This document shows, in pieces, positions 35,333 to 44,064 of a stretch of 64,000 nt of DNA. Under the pieces are notes generated by a model, which worked only from the letters and a program-made list of their open reading frames with translations, searched no databases and was not told where the DNA came from. The translations under genes and the position numbers were made by a program. The DNA comes from Betaproteobacteria bacterium (GTDB lineage Bacteria; Pseudomonadota; Gammaproteobacteria; Burkholderiales; Burkholderiaceae_C), in NCBI GenBank assembly GCA_016704535.1, contig JADIZZ010000023.1:448589-512588 (forward strand), read 5' to 3'. Within the stretch, counting starts at the first letter, position 1; each line of letters begins with the position of its first letter.

Positions 35333-35540
35333 GGGGTGGTGGTCCGTTTCCTGGTTCAGGCCCGGGCGCGCTGCGCGGCCCGGCAAAGCCGGCATGGTAG
35401 GCGAGGCTGGCGGCCCGTCGGGCGGCTGCGACGTGCAGGCGCGGGGGTGGCATGACATCTGCCACGTCCCTGGCCGAGGGGCCCCACTGTCTCAGGCCAG
35501 AAACAGGGGGCGATCTTCAGTTGGTGCCCCTCGTCGAGGT

Positions 35541-35921
35541 TCAGGCGCCTCTTGCGCGTACCTTGCTGGTGGTGCCTCTGCCACCGAGACCTTGTGCGAT
35601 GAAGGTGAGAACCAGGGCATTGAGAGAAACCCCCTCCGCGCGCGCGCGCGTCGCCAGCTGCGCATGCACGGTCTTGGGAACACGAGCCACGAACTTGCCC
35701 GAAGCGACCCCGCCGCTGTTCGGCGCCGGTATGGCCAACTTCTTGGATTTCAGAGCGGCGATGGTGGCCTTCAATGCGTCACGTCCGTTCTCTATGGCTT
35801 CGTCTACGCTCTCTCCGTCGGAAATGCACTCGGCGAAGTCCGGAAACGAGATCAGATAGCCGCCGCCTTCTTCCGTGGAGAGGGGGCGCACTTCAAACGG
35901 GTAGTCAGTCAACTTGCTCAT
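35541..35921 (-). CDS. hicB: HicB-family antitoxin
   Basis: A 126-residue antitoxin. The N-terminal part (YPFEVRPLSTEEGGGYLISFPDFAECISDGES) is the degenerate RNase-H-like HicB fold that covers HicA, and the C-terminal part (GKFVARVPKTVHAQLATRARAEGVSLNALV) is a ribbon-helix-helix DNA-binding domain for autoregulation. It starts three bases after the hicA stop, so the order is toxin first. A (CG)n run near 35637-35650 lies within its coding sequence. Confidence 0.9.
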   Translation of the reverse strand: MSKLTDYPFEVRPLSTEEGGGYLISFPDFAECISDGESVDEAIENGRDALKATIAALKSKKLAIPAPNSGGVASGKFVARVPKTVHAQLATRARAEGVSLNALVLTFIAQGLGGRGTTSKVRARGA

Positions 35922-35924
35922 GGC

Positions 35925-36152
35925 TCATGCTCCATCGATGAGTTCAACGAACTTCCGCACGTAGATCGGTTTGATCGGTCGGTGCGCTGGTACGGATAGG
36001 GTTCGACCGTCTGCACGTATGAACACGCAGTGGCTGCTCTTCTGGTGCCGCCAGTCGATGCCGTTCTGGCGGGCGACCGTCTGGAGGTCGCCGATCTGCC
36101 AATCGAGTTGGCTTCGCCGCATGGAGGCGAGGAGCTTCGCAGCTGCGTTCAC
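35925..36152 (-). CDS. hicA: HicA-family mRNA interferase toxin
   Basis: A 75-residue double-stranded-RNA-binding-fold toxin that cleaves mRNA during translation. The catalytic region is WRHQKSSHCVFIRADG with the conserved His, and the C-terminus VPAHRPIKPIYVRKFVELI is typical of the family. I chose the GTG at 36152 (NAAAKLLASM...), where family members normally begin; an ATG at 36176 would add eight residues. No strong ribosome site is visible for either. Remnant transposase homology begins about 20-45 bases upstream, so the original promoter may have been displaced. Confidence 0.85.
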   Translation of the reverse strand: MNAAAKLLASMRRSQLDWQIGDLQTVARQNGIDWRHQKSSHCVFIRADGRTLSVPAHRPIKPIYVRKFVELIDGA

Positions 36153-36195
36153 GGCCCATGATACTGCCGGCGACATCGCGACGCTGGCCGCGGCT

Positions 36196-36777
36196 CACCC
36201 TGGACACCGACAGGCCGAGCGCCGCCGCCAAATGCGTCATCGTGGCGCCGCCTTGGGTGTAGGCGGTGTGCAGGGCCTCGTCGCGCGACATGCCGGCCTG
36301 CAGCAGTTGCGGCAGCTCAAGCGGCCGGCTGCGCTGCACGCGCGGTACCTCGTGAGCGCGGCGTTGAGTGGCGGGAAGCGCCGCGAGCAAGGGTTCGGCG
36401 AAAGCCTCGTCGCCCAGGAACACCTGCCGTGTCAGGCGACGCGCCCAGAAGTCGGACTCCACCGCCTGGCCGACCAGTTCGGCATACCGCGCTGCGGCGC
36501 GGTGGCGGTCAGCGTCACCGGCCACGGGCGCGGACAGCAGGTAGCCGTACAGGCCGTCGGTGTCCAGCCAGTTCGGTGTCGGCCGAAGCCCCAGGTGCGC
36601 GCGGCAACTCGACCACGGCCAAGCCTGCGGCGTGCGCACGATGCCGGCAGCAACGGGGTTGCGTTCGACGTAGCGGCACAGGGCGAGCAGGTAGGCGTCG
36701 CGGTCGACCAGGATGGCCTTGAAGCGCCCCTGGAACAGGTGGCCGACCAGCCCGTGGCGACGGTTGAAGCGCTGCGT
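36196..36777 (-). pseudogene. Truncated REP-associated tyrosine transposase (RAYT) remnant
   Basis: This segment is nearly identical to the C-terminal two thirds of the intact RAYT at 38443-39324 (shared RFNRRHGLVGHLFQGRFKA, CRYVERNPVAAGI, GATMTHLAAALGLSVSRVSR). The N-terminal part with the HUH metal motif is missing: homology stops at GCTGCGT, where a tandem REP-like repeat begins. At the other end homology stops within SVSRVSR and the frame runs on into hicA-derived sequence. It cannot encode an active transposase. It lies between hicAB and hipBA. Confidence 0.88.
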
Positions 36778-36851
36778 TGGCAAAAGGCAAGACCTGACCC
36801 CATTCCCCGCACTGCGTTGGCAAAAGGCAAGACCTGACCCCATTCCCGCAC
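36772..36851 (+). repeat. 40-bp tandem duplication carrying the RAYT terminal sequence
   Basis: Two 40-base units (36772-36811 and 36812-36851) are identical except for one C indel. Each contains the 23-base terminal sequence of the intact RAYT element (36779-36801 and 36819-36841), reading GGCAAAAGGCAAG...GACCCC, plus CTGCGTT from the truncated transposase gene and ATTCCC(C)GCA outer flank. The duplication therefore arose after the truncation. Confidence 0.93.
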
Positions 36852-36872
36852 GCACAGGTCTTCGGCTGCCGG

Positions 36873-38081
36873 CTAGGCCATGCCCCTTGCCCAAGACTCG
36901 GCCATGGATGACAGCAGTTGCTGTGGGATACGCTCGTCCGTTCGCGCAGCCACTAACGCTTCGCTCATGGCCGTGGCGATGCGCTGTAGCGCGTGGGCGG
37001 GTTGCGCCACGCCGCAGACCCGGCGGCCGAAGTCCAGCAGGCGTTCGGTCGTCGGGTAGGCGCGGGTCTCGCCCTTGCCTGCGAAGAGCTTGAGAGCCAG
37101 CGTGCGGTCTTCCAGCTCGGGCCCGCCGTCATAGCGCCGGTAGCGGTAGATGGCGGTGGTGACGACATCGAACATCGGCGCCAGGCGCGCGTCTGCCGCG
37201 GCGGTGTACAGGACGCCGAAATTCTTCAGGTGGCCATCGCCGTTTCGCACCATGACCGTGAACGCCACCTGCTCGAAGAGGCGCTGCAGGCTCGAGGCGG
37301 GCAGCCTCAGTGCTTGCAGCAGCTGAGCCACGCGTTGGTAGCTGCCCTGGTACTTGCGATCGGACTGCGTGTCGCGCACGTGCAGGCCCATGAGCGCGGC
37401 GATGTCCTCGAAGCCCAGGCGGGAGCCGTCTGGCAGCAAGTCAAAGCGGTCGAGCAAGAGCATCTGGCCGTCGTGCGAGAGATCGAAGGCGGGTACGTCG
37501 ATCTGGGCGCGGCGTGCGGCACTCAGGCACAGGAACTCATTGGCCGCCAGGCCGGGATAGGCCAGGGACGCGGCCTTCACGATCAGCGTGGGAATGGGGA
37601 TGGTGGCCCGGTCGGGCACCATGATCTTCGGTTGCATGCCGGAGATGCCGGCGCCGGTGGCCAGGTAGGCCGCCACCAGGTCGTCGAAGACTTCGGGCGT
37701 GTAAGGCGTTGCCAGCAAGGTGGCGCGGTTAAGTGTGCGGGCGCGCGGAACGGGTGCTGCGCCGGGCACCCGAAAGCCCAGGCGTCCAATGCCGTTTGCG
37801 CCGATGAGAGCCAGCAGGTGCATCGGCGTGAGGGCCTGCTTCGGAAACAGCGACCGCAGCCTCAGGTAGAGGTCGCCTTCAGGCAGGTTCTGGTCCATCA
37901 CCGGGAACAGGTCGCCGTCCTGGTAGGTGGGACGTGACGCAGGCATGACCAAGCTCAGCGCGGCCTGGTGCGGGTCGTCGCCGCGCAGGTAGCGGAACTC
38001 GTAAACCGACTGCTTGAGTAACTGCCCGGCCGCAATGCCGGCGATCTCGACATCCAATTGTCGGATGCGCTCAGGCAGCAT
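36873..38081 (-). CDS. hipA: HipA-family serine/threonine kinase toxin
   Basis: A 402-residue kinase toxin of normal length. The N-terminal subdomain (VYEFRYLRGDDPHQAALSLV, FPVMDQNLPEGDLYLRL) matches the HipA N1 region. The kinase core has GISGMQPKIMV (glycine-rich nucleotide loop), VRNGDGHLKNFGVLY with the catalytic Asp and Lys/Asn, and LAPMFDVVTT as the metal-binding Asp. E. coli HipA phosphorylates glutamyl-tRNA synthetase; the target here is unknown. The ATG at 38081 overlaps the hipB stop by 11 bases; ATG 38093 is an alternative. It is coupled to hipB and lies exactly between two RAYT copies. Confidence 0.92.
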   Translation of the reverse strand: MLPERIRQLDVEIAGIAAGQLLKQSVYEFRYLRGDDPHQAALSLVMPASRPTYQDGDLFPVMDQNLPEGDLYLRLRSLFPKQALTPMHLLALIGANGIGRLGFRVPGAAPVPRARTLNRATLLATPYTPEVFDDLVAAYLATGAGISGMQPKIMVPDRATIPIPTLIVKAASLAYPGLAANEFLCLSAARRAQIDVPAFDLSHDGQMLLLDRFDLLPDGSRLGFEDIAALMGLHVRDTQSDRKYQGSYQRVAQLLQALRLPASSLQRLFEQVAFTVMVRNGDGHLKNFGVLYTAAADARLAPMFDVVTTAIYRYRRYDGGPELEDRTLALKLFAGKGETRAYPTTERLLDFGRRVCGVAQPAHALQRIATAMSEALVAARTDERIPQQLLSSMAESWARGMA

Positions 38082-38358
38082 CGATTTCGTCATCGTCGAG
38101 GGCAAAGCGGCTGCGCACCTCTTCCAGCGTCGGCATACCCAAGGGTTCAAGTCGGATGGTCAGACCCATGGCACGCAGGATGTCAAGCAGAGAAGCCACG
38201 GTGACGTCGTCACCACGCTCCAGGCGGTACAGCACGTTCCGCGCGCGCCCAGAACGTGCGGCGATGGCGGTGGCCTTCAACTTGCCTGTCTTGCGCGCTT
38301 CGTGAACGGCACGTCCGAGGTCGGTAGGCACGCGGATAATGTCCTGCATGCGATACAT
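38071..38358 (-). CDS. hipB: HipB-like XRE antitoxin
   Basis: A 95-residue helix-turn-helix protein: KLKATAIAARSGRARNVLYRLERGDDVTVASLLDILRAMG is an XRE domain (about residues 26-66), and the acidic tail EEVRSRFALDDDEIDAA probably contacts HipA. The start ATG 38358 (MYRMQDIIRV) or the ATG 38349 (MQDIIRV) are both possible. It precedes hipA as expected for an antitoxin-first, autoregulated operon; inverted repeats lie over its start and upstream region. Confidence 0.88.
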   Translation of the reverse strand: MYRMQDIIRVPTDLGRAVHEARKTGKLKATAIAARSGRARNVLYRLERGDDVTVASLLDILRAMGLTIRLEPLGMPTLEEVRSRFALDDDEIDAA

Positions 38359-38398
38359 AATCTATCAATCAACAGATTTTGTCTACTATGCAGGACAT
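38339..38398 (-). promoter_or_regulatory. Inverted repeats over the hipB start, candidate HipB operator
   Basis: A perfect 11-base inverted repeat, ATGTCCTGCAT (38339-38349) and ATGCAGGACAT (38388-38398), brackets the hipB start codon and upstream AT-rich DNA. Within the AT-rich spacer a second repeat AATCT (38359-38363) and AGATT (38374-38378) is separated by ten bases. HipB proteins bind palindromes at their own promoter, so this is a reasonable operator. No -35/-10 pair is unambiguous. Confidence 0.5.
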
Positions 38399-38414
38399 AA
38401 ATATTCTCTGTTGG

Positions 38415-38444
38415 GAGCATGAAGGGGTCGAGCATGAAGGGGTC
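38415..38444 (+). repeat. 15-bp tandem duplication at left RAYT end
   Basis: GAGCATGAAGGGGTC occurs twice without a gap (38415-38429 and 38430-38444). The last six bases, GGGGTC, are the tip of the RAYT terminal inverted repeat, so the unit joins element tip to nine bases of flanking DNA. Confidence 0.92.
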
Positions 38445-39369
38445 AGGTCTTGCCTTTTGCCTTCAACGCCTCGAACGCGGCAATCACACGGCTCACCCTG
38501 GACACCGACAGGCCGAGCGCCGCCGCCAAATGCGTCATCGTGGCGCCGCCTTGGGTGTAGGCGGTGTGCAGGGCCTCGTCGCGCGACATGCCGGCCTGCA
38601 GCAGCTGCGGCAGTTCAAGCGGCCGGCTGCGCTGCACGCCCGGTACGTCGTGGGCGCGGCGTTGAGTGGTGGGAAGCGCCGCGAGCAGGGTGTCGGCGAA
38701 AGTCTCGTCGCCCAGGAACACCTGCCGCGTCAGGCCCCGCGCCCAAAAGTCAGACTCCACCGCCTGGTCGACCAATTCGGCATACCGCGCTGCGGCGCGG
38801 TGGCGGTCAGCGTCACCGGCCACGGGCGCGGACAGCAGGTAGCCGTACAGGCCGTCGGTGTCCAGCCAGTCCGGCGTCCGCCGAAGCCCAAGGTGCGCGC
38901 GGCAACTCGACCACGGCCAGGCCTGCGGCGTGCGCACGATGCCGGCAGCAACGGGGTTGCGCTCGACGTAGCGGCACAGGGTCAGCAGGTAGGCGTCGCG
39001 GTCGACCAGGATGGCCTTGAAACGCCCCTGGAACAGATGTCCGACCAGCCCGTGGCGGCGGTTGAAGCGCTGCGTGTAGACCCCGTTGAGGTGGCGCATC
39101 AGACGCGACAGGTTGCTCTGCCGCGTGTGCAGGACCAGGTGGTAGTGGTTGCCCATCAGGCAGTAGGCCAGCGCCTGTGCATCGAAGCGCTCTGTCGTTT
39201 GCGCCAGCACGTCCAGATGGGCATGGCGGTCTGCATCGTCGCGGTAGATGTCCTCGCGCCGATCACCCCGCGAGGTGATGTGGTAGGTGGCGCCGGGGAT
39301 TTCCACGCGGAGGGGGCGGGACATGCGAGCAGCATAGACTTGGGCAGGCAAAAGGCAAGACCTGACCCC
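38439..39369 (-). mobile_element. Intact RAYT element with 23-bp terminal inverted repeats
   Basis: The element is bounded by perfect 23-base inverted repeats at 38439-38461 (starts GGGGTCAGGTCTTGCC) and 39347-39369 (ends AAGACCTGACCCC) and contains one transposase gene. The left repeat includes the transposase stop codon; the right one lies 22 bases upstream of its start codon. Each outer edge carries a short tandem duplication of repeat tip plus flank. It separates hipBA from brnTA. Confidence 0.88.
38443..39324 (-). CDS. REP-associated tyrosine transposase (RAYT, Y1/HUH superfamily)
   Basis: A 293-residue single-strand DNA transposase. It starts MSRPLRVEIPGATYHITSRGD at 39324. The HUH-type metal motif is NHYHLVLHT and the RAYT hallmark GRFKAILVDRDAYLLTLCRYVERNP contains the candidate catalytic Tyr. 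A C-terminal helix-turn-helix (GATMTHLAAALGLSVSRVSRV) probably recognises the element ends. RAYTs mobilise or maintain REP palindromes and are usually single-copy per genome class, so having a second, broken copy 1.6 kb away is unusual. Confidence 0.93.
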   Translation of the reverse strand: MSRPLRVEIPGATYHITSRGDRREDIYRDDADRHAHLDVLAQTTERFDAQALAYCLMGNHYHLVLHTRQSNLSRLMRHLNGVYTQRFNRRHGLVGHLFQGRFKAILVDRDAYLLTLCRYVERNPVAAGIVRTPQAWPWSSCRAHLGLRRTPDWLDTDGLYGYLLSAPVAGDADRHRAAARYAELVDQAVESDFWARGLTRQVFLGDETFADTLLAALPTTQRRAHDVPGVQRSRPLELPQLLQAGMSRDEALHTAYTQGGATMTHLAAALGLSVSRVSRVIAAFEALKAKGKT

Positions 39370-39395
39370 ACTCGCTGTGGACCCCACTCGCTGTG
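39364..39395 (+). repeat. 16-bp tandem duplication at right RAYT end
   Basis: GACCCCACTCGCTGTG occurs twice in a row (39364-39379 and 39380-39395). The first six bases, GACCCC, are the tip of the RAYT inverted repeat and the remaining ten are flank, mirroring the 15-base duplication at the other end. Confidence 0.92.
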
Positions 39396-39407
39396 CGGCT
39401 GGCGTAC

Positions 39408-39722
39408 TCAGGCCGCAGATGCGTCGCGGAAGGCGCGCAACACCGAATTGATGCGGGTTTGATAGCCTGGCCCCTGCGCCTTGAACCACTCGATCACGTC
39501 TTGGTCGACTCGCAGCGAAATGAGTTCCTTGGACGGGACCGGTTTGAGCCCTCTGCGAACGATGCCACGGACCACGTGTGCCGGGTCGAACTCGGGGTGT
39601 TCTTCCGAGGCCTGCCCCTTCTTCGAGGACATGAGGCGCGTCCAGTCAGTCTCGGACTTCGTTGAAGTAGCGTCGCGCTTCGCGGCCGGTTGCTTTGCGG
39701 AAGGAGATGATGCGGATTTCAT
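39408..39722 (-). CDS. brnA: BrnA-type antitoxin
   Basis: A 104-residue ribbon-helix-helix antitoxin. The conserved segment ETDWTRL sits in the N-terminal half and RRGLKPVPSKELISLRVDQDVIEWFKAQGPGYQTRINSVLRAF forms the DNA-binding domain. I chose the ATG at 39722 because the TDW motif belongs to the family; an ATG at 39632 would exclude it but remove the 77-base overlap with brnT. It follows brnT, the usual toxin-first order. Confidence 0.85.
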   Translation of the reverse strand: MKSASSPSAKQPAAKRDATSTKSETDWTRLMSSKKGQASEEHPEFDPAHVVRGIVRRGLKPVPSKELISLRVDQDVIEWFKAQGPGYQTRINSVLRAFRDASAA

Positions 39723-39921
39723 CGTCAGACTCTGTGTGTGCCACGGAGACTGGCACACCAGCCAGTAGCCCCAAGCTTATGAAGCGTTGCTCTCCGTAGG
39801 CAAAGCGATCGTCCTCATAGGTGAAGGTCAAGCCTTCGAAGACGCGAGGAGCATCAACGAAGTCAAGACCATGCTCCTTGAGATTGACGGACCGCTTGCG
39901 CTCGGACCAGGTGAAACGCAT
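39646..39921 (-). CDS. brnT: BrnT-type RNase toxin
   Basis: A 91-residue RelE-fold ribonuclease toxin. It starts MRFTWSERKRSVNLKEHGLDF, with the family pattern DAPRVFEGLTFTYEDDRFAYGEQRFISLG and a C-terminal IRIISFRKATGREARRYF that carries the RNA-contacting basic and aromatic residues. An alternative start at 39927 adds two residues. It is the outermost gene of the toxin-antitoxin island, 70 bases from the stp2-type glycosyltransferase. Confidence 0.88.
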   Translation of the reverse strand: MRFTWSERKRSVNLKEHGLDFVDAPRVFEGLTFTYEDDRFAYGEQRFISLGLLAGVPVSVAHTESDDEIRIISFRKATGREARRYFNEVRD

Positions 39922-39990
39922 GCACAAGTGTAGCTACATTGAGGGCGCCCTGACTACTGGACGTCGCGTGACTGATCGCTGCAACACGGG

Positions 39991-41159
39991 TCAGGCGGCA
40001 CGCGGCGGTTGCGGTTGACCCAGCACTTGGTCATACAGCCGCTGGTAGGCCCCCACCATCGCCTGCAGGCTGAAACGCTGCTCCACGGCCGCGCGGCCGG
40101 CGGTGCCCATGTGGGCGGCCTCTTGCGGCTGTTGCGCCAGCTGACACAGGGCTTGGGCCAGGGCCGGCACGTCGTCGCTGGGCACCACGAGGCCGGTGCG
40201 GCCGTGGTCCACCAGTTCGGCATTGCCGCCGACCCGGGTGGCGACGACCGGCAGGCCGCAGGCCATGGCTTCCAGGATGGTGTTGGACACGCCTTCGGCC
40301 AGCGAGGGCAGCACGAAGCAGTGCAGCCCTCGCATCACGGCGGGCACGTCGCTGCGCTCGCCGGGCAGCCAGGCCAGGTCGGCGGCGCCGGCATCGGCCA
40401 GCACGGCCTGCGCCTGGGCCCGCAGCGGGCCTTCGCCCACCAGCACCAGCCTCAGGCGTTCGCGCAGCGCGGGCTGTCGCTGCAGCGCCTGCACGAAAGC
40501 CCGGGCCAACAGGGTCTGGTGCTTGACGGTTTGCATGCGGCCCACGGTGCCCACGAGCCAGTGGTCGGGCGCAGCAAAGGGGCAGCCGGGGATGGACGCC
40601 GGACCGGCGGGCGCTGGGTGGAAGCCCTGCGCATCCACGCCGTTGTAGATCTGCTCGATGCGCCCGGGCGCAATGCCCACCCGGTTCACCAGATAACCCT
40701 GCAGATCCTGCGACAAGGCGACGTAGCGCCGCACGAAGGGTGAATACAGCCGGCGCATGCGCTGGTGCTTCGGGCTGCTGCCGTCCAGGTCCTCCACGTC
40801 GCGGCCGTGCTCGCCGTGGATGCGCCCGGGCACCCCCGCAGCCCAGGCCACGGGCTGCATTTCCAGGGCCGCCAGGTTGCGGGTGTGCACGATGGCGGGG
40901 CGGTGTTCACGCAGCAGGCGCCACAGCCGCGGATACAGGCGTGCGCCCTGCCCCGGCGGCTTGTGCAAGGCGACGCAGAGCACGCTGGAGTCTTGCAGGC
41001 GCAAGCGGAAGTCGGTGACTTCGGTCAAGGCCACCACCATGTGCCGGTAGGCACCGGCAGGCATGTGGTTGATGAGGTTGACGACGCCGTTCTCCAGGCC
41101 GCCGGTGTCGAAGCGGTGCAGGATGTGGGCGACCAGCGGGCGCGGGTCGCGCGCCGGAT

Positions 41160-41163
<4 letters not shown>
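39991..41163 (-). CDS. Exosortase A-associated sugar transferase (stp2, TIGR03088-like)
   Basis: A 390-residue GT4 enzyme with the family opening VAHILHRFDTGGLENGVVNLIN, IVHTRNLAALEMQ, RIHGEHGRDVEDLDGSSPKHQRMRR..., IYNGVDAQGFHP, TVGRMQTVKHQTLLARAF and PSLAEGVSNTILEAMACGLP. These are the hallmarks of the stp2-type glycosyltransferase that accompanies XrtA. The GTG at 41163 overlaps the dehydrogenase stop (GTGA). In many loci it directly precedes the amidotransferase gene; here the toxin-antitoxin/RAYT island intervenes. Confidence 0.9.
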
Positions 41164-42440
<1,277 letters not shown>

Positions 42441-42498
42441 TCTGTCCTTCCTTCTCGATGCAAAGAGGGGGTTGCGCGGATGTGGGTTCGGGCGTCGG

Positions 42499-44064
42499 CT
42501 AGCGCCGATCGCGGGTCTGCTGCAGCAGGTCACCCAGCGGAGTGAGGTTGGCCGCTGCGAAGGCACGTACCGCGGCGGCCCCGTCCTCGAAGCTGTCGCG
42601 GTCGGCGTAGATCACGATGGCCGCACCGTCGTCGCCCCGGCCCATCAGCCGGGCCAGCGCGTTACGCAGCTTGGCCTCGGCGTCGCCGGCGACGAAGCGG
42701 CCGTCGATCCAGTAGACGCGCCAGGCCACCAGGGCCTGGGGCGCGGCACGGTCGGCCGTGGTGGGGGCCTGGATGTCGGTGGACTGCGCGTCGATGCGGC
42801 GCCCGGCGGACTCGACCGACACGCGCCGGCTGCCCATCGGATTCCACTTCCGGTCGTTCATCCCGACCACTTCGTTCCGCGAACTGACCAGCTTGCGCTC
42901 GCCCTCCTGCCCACGGTAGTAGGCGACGAACAGCCCCACCCGACCGGCCGGGCCTGCGTAGCCTTGGTGCGCCAGGGTCGACGGGTTCTGCCAGACCGGG
43001 GTCCATTCGAGTGCGGGTTTGTCGACGAGCGTCCAGCCCGCGGGCAACGTCGCCGGCAAACCCAGCTGCGGCGGGCTCGCGGCGCGCTCCACGCGCTGCA
43101 GCTCCCACGTCACCAGGTGCGGCGCGACGCTGATGAGCAACGCGCCCAGGGCGGTGGCCACCAGGGCGCCCGTGCTGGCATCGGCCTGGGTCGTCAGCGC
43201 CACCGGACCCTGCGGCTGCGGGTCGTCGGGCTGGGCCCAGCGCGAGCCGATCATGAACATCACGAAGATGACGACGCCGAAGAAGACCCAACCGTACAGG
43301 ATATGGTCGACGCCGACGGCAATGCGGTTGCCCGACAGGTGCCCGAGCATGACGATGATGTAGGCGCGCAGCCAGTTGGCGACGATGGGCACCGCCAGCG
43401 ACACCAGCATGAACACCACGCGCCGCTTGTACGAGCGGAAGTTGAGGTAGGCGAACAGGCTGCCGACCATGAAGGAAGCGATCAGGTAGCGCACGCCGCT
43501 GCATTCGTCGATGACCGACCAGCTGCCCGTGGGAATGACGAAGCGCAGGCCTTCGCGGTAGATAGGCACGCCGGTGACCTGGAGCGCGACGACGACGAAG
43601 TCCGCCGTCCAGTTCATCATCGGCAGCAGCATGAATTCGCCGAAGGGCACGCCGAAGAACAGGAAGAGCAGCGGGAAGAGGATCACCGAGGCGACTTGCA
43701 GCCCCAGCACGGCAGGCACCGCCAGCACCAGCAGCCCCACCCACGCGAACTGCGACGCGGCGTTGACGAGCACCAGGTCCGACACCAGCCACACCGCACT
43801 GCAGGCCGCCATGGCCGCCAGCAGCCAGGGCTGCGGACGCGGCACCAGGCGTGCGAGCGTCGCGCGCTGGCGCCAGATGAGCCAGGCGGTGATGGGCGGC
43901 ACCAGGAAGGCGTGCGCGAAGGTCTCCGAGCGGTACCAGATGCCGACCATGCCGATCATGGTGTCGCGGTAGGCGACGGCCAGGCACAGCAACACGAAGC
44001 CGAGCGTGACGAGGGCGGCGCGCCACGGCGACGCCGTGACCGTGGGGGTAAGGACGGCACTCAT
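42499..44064 (-). CDS. xrtA: Exosortase A fused to EpsI
   Basis: A 521-residue two-part protein. Residues 1-280 are the eight-helix exosortase, a membrane transpeptidase-like protease that cleaves PEP-CTERM proteins; the catalytic Cys is C188 in IDECSGVRYL, Arg R233 in NWLRAYIIVMLGH and His H254 in VDHILYGWVFF. The remainder (from about 300) is an EpsI domain (PAGWTLVDKPALEWTPVW, VGLFVAYYRGQEGERKLVSSRNEVVG) exposed to the periplasm. The start ATG 44064 overlaps the stp1-type gene by four bases. This identifies the locus as a type-A exosortase system. Confidence 0.95.
   Translation of the reverse strand: MSAVLTPTVTASPWRAALVTLGFVLLCLAVAYRDTMIGMVGIWYRSETFAHAFLVPPITAWLIWRQRATLARLVPRPQPWLLAAMAACSAVWLVSDLVLVNAASQFAWVGLLVLAVPAVLGLQVASVILFPLLFLFFGVPFGEFMLLPMMNWTADFVVVALQVTGVPIYREGLRFVIPTGSWSVIDECSGVRYLIASFMVGSLFAYLNFRSYKRRVVFMLVSLAVPIVANWLRAYIIVMLGHLSGNRIAVGVDHILYGWVFFGVVIFVMFMIGSRWAQPDDPQPQGPVALTTQADASTGALVATALGALLISVAPHLVTWELQRVERAASPPQLGLPATLPAGWTLVDKPALEWTPVWQNPSTLAHQGYAGPAGRVGLFVAYYRGQEGERKLVSSRNEVVGMNDRKWNPMGSRRVSVESAGRRIDAQSTDIQAPTTADRAAPQALVAWRVYWIDGRFVAGDAEAKLRNALARLMGRGDDGAAIVIYADRDSFEDGAAAVRAFAAANLTPLGDLLQQTRDRR

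Noticed and set aside
35637..35650. (CG)n dinucleotide run, possible Z-DNA element
   Set aside because: It is short and lies in the hicB coding sequence, where Ala-Arg codons in a GC-rich genome explain it.
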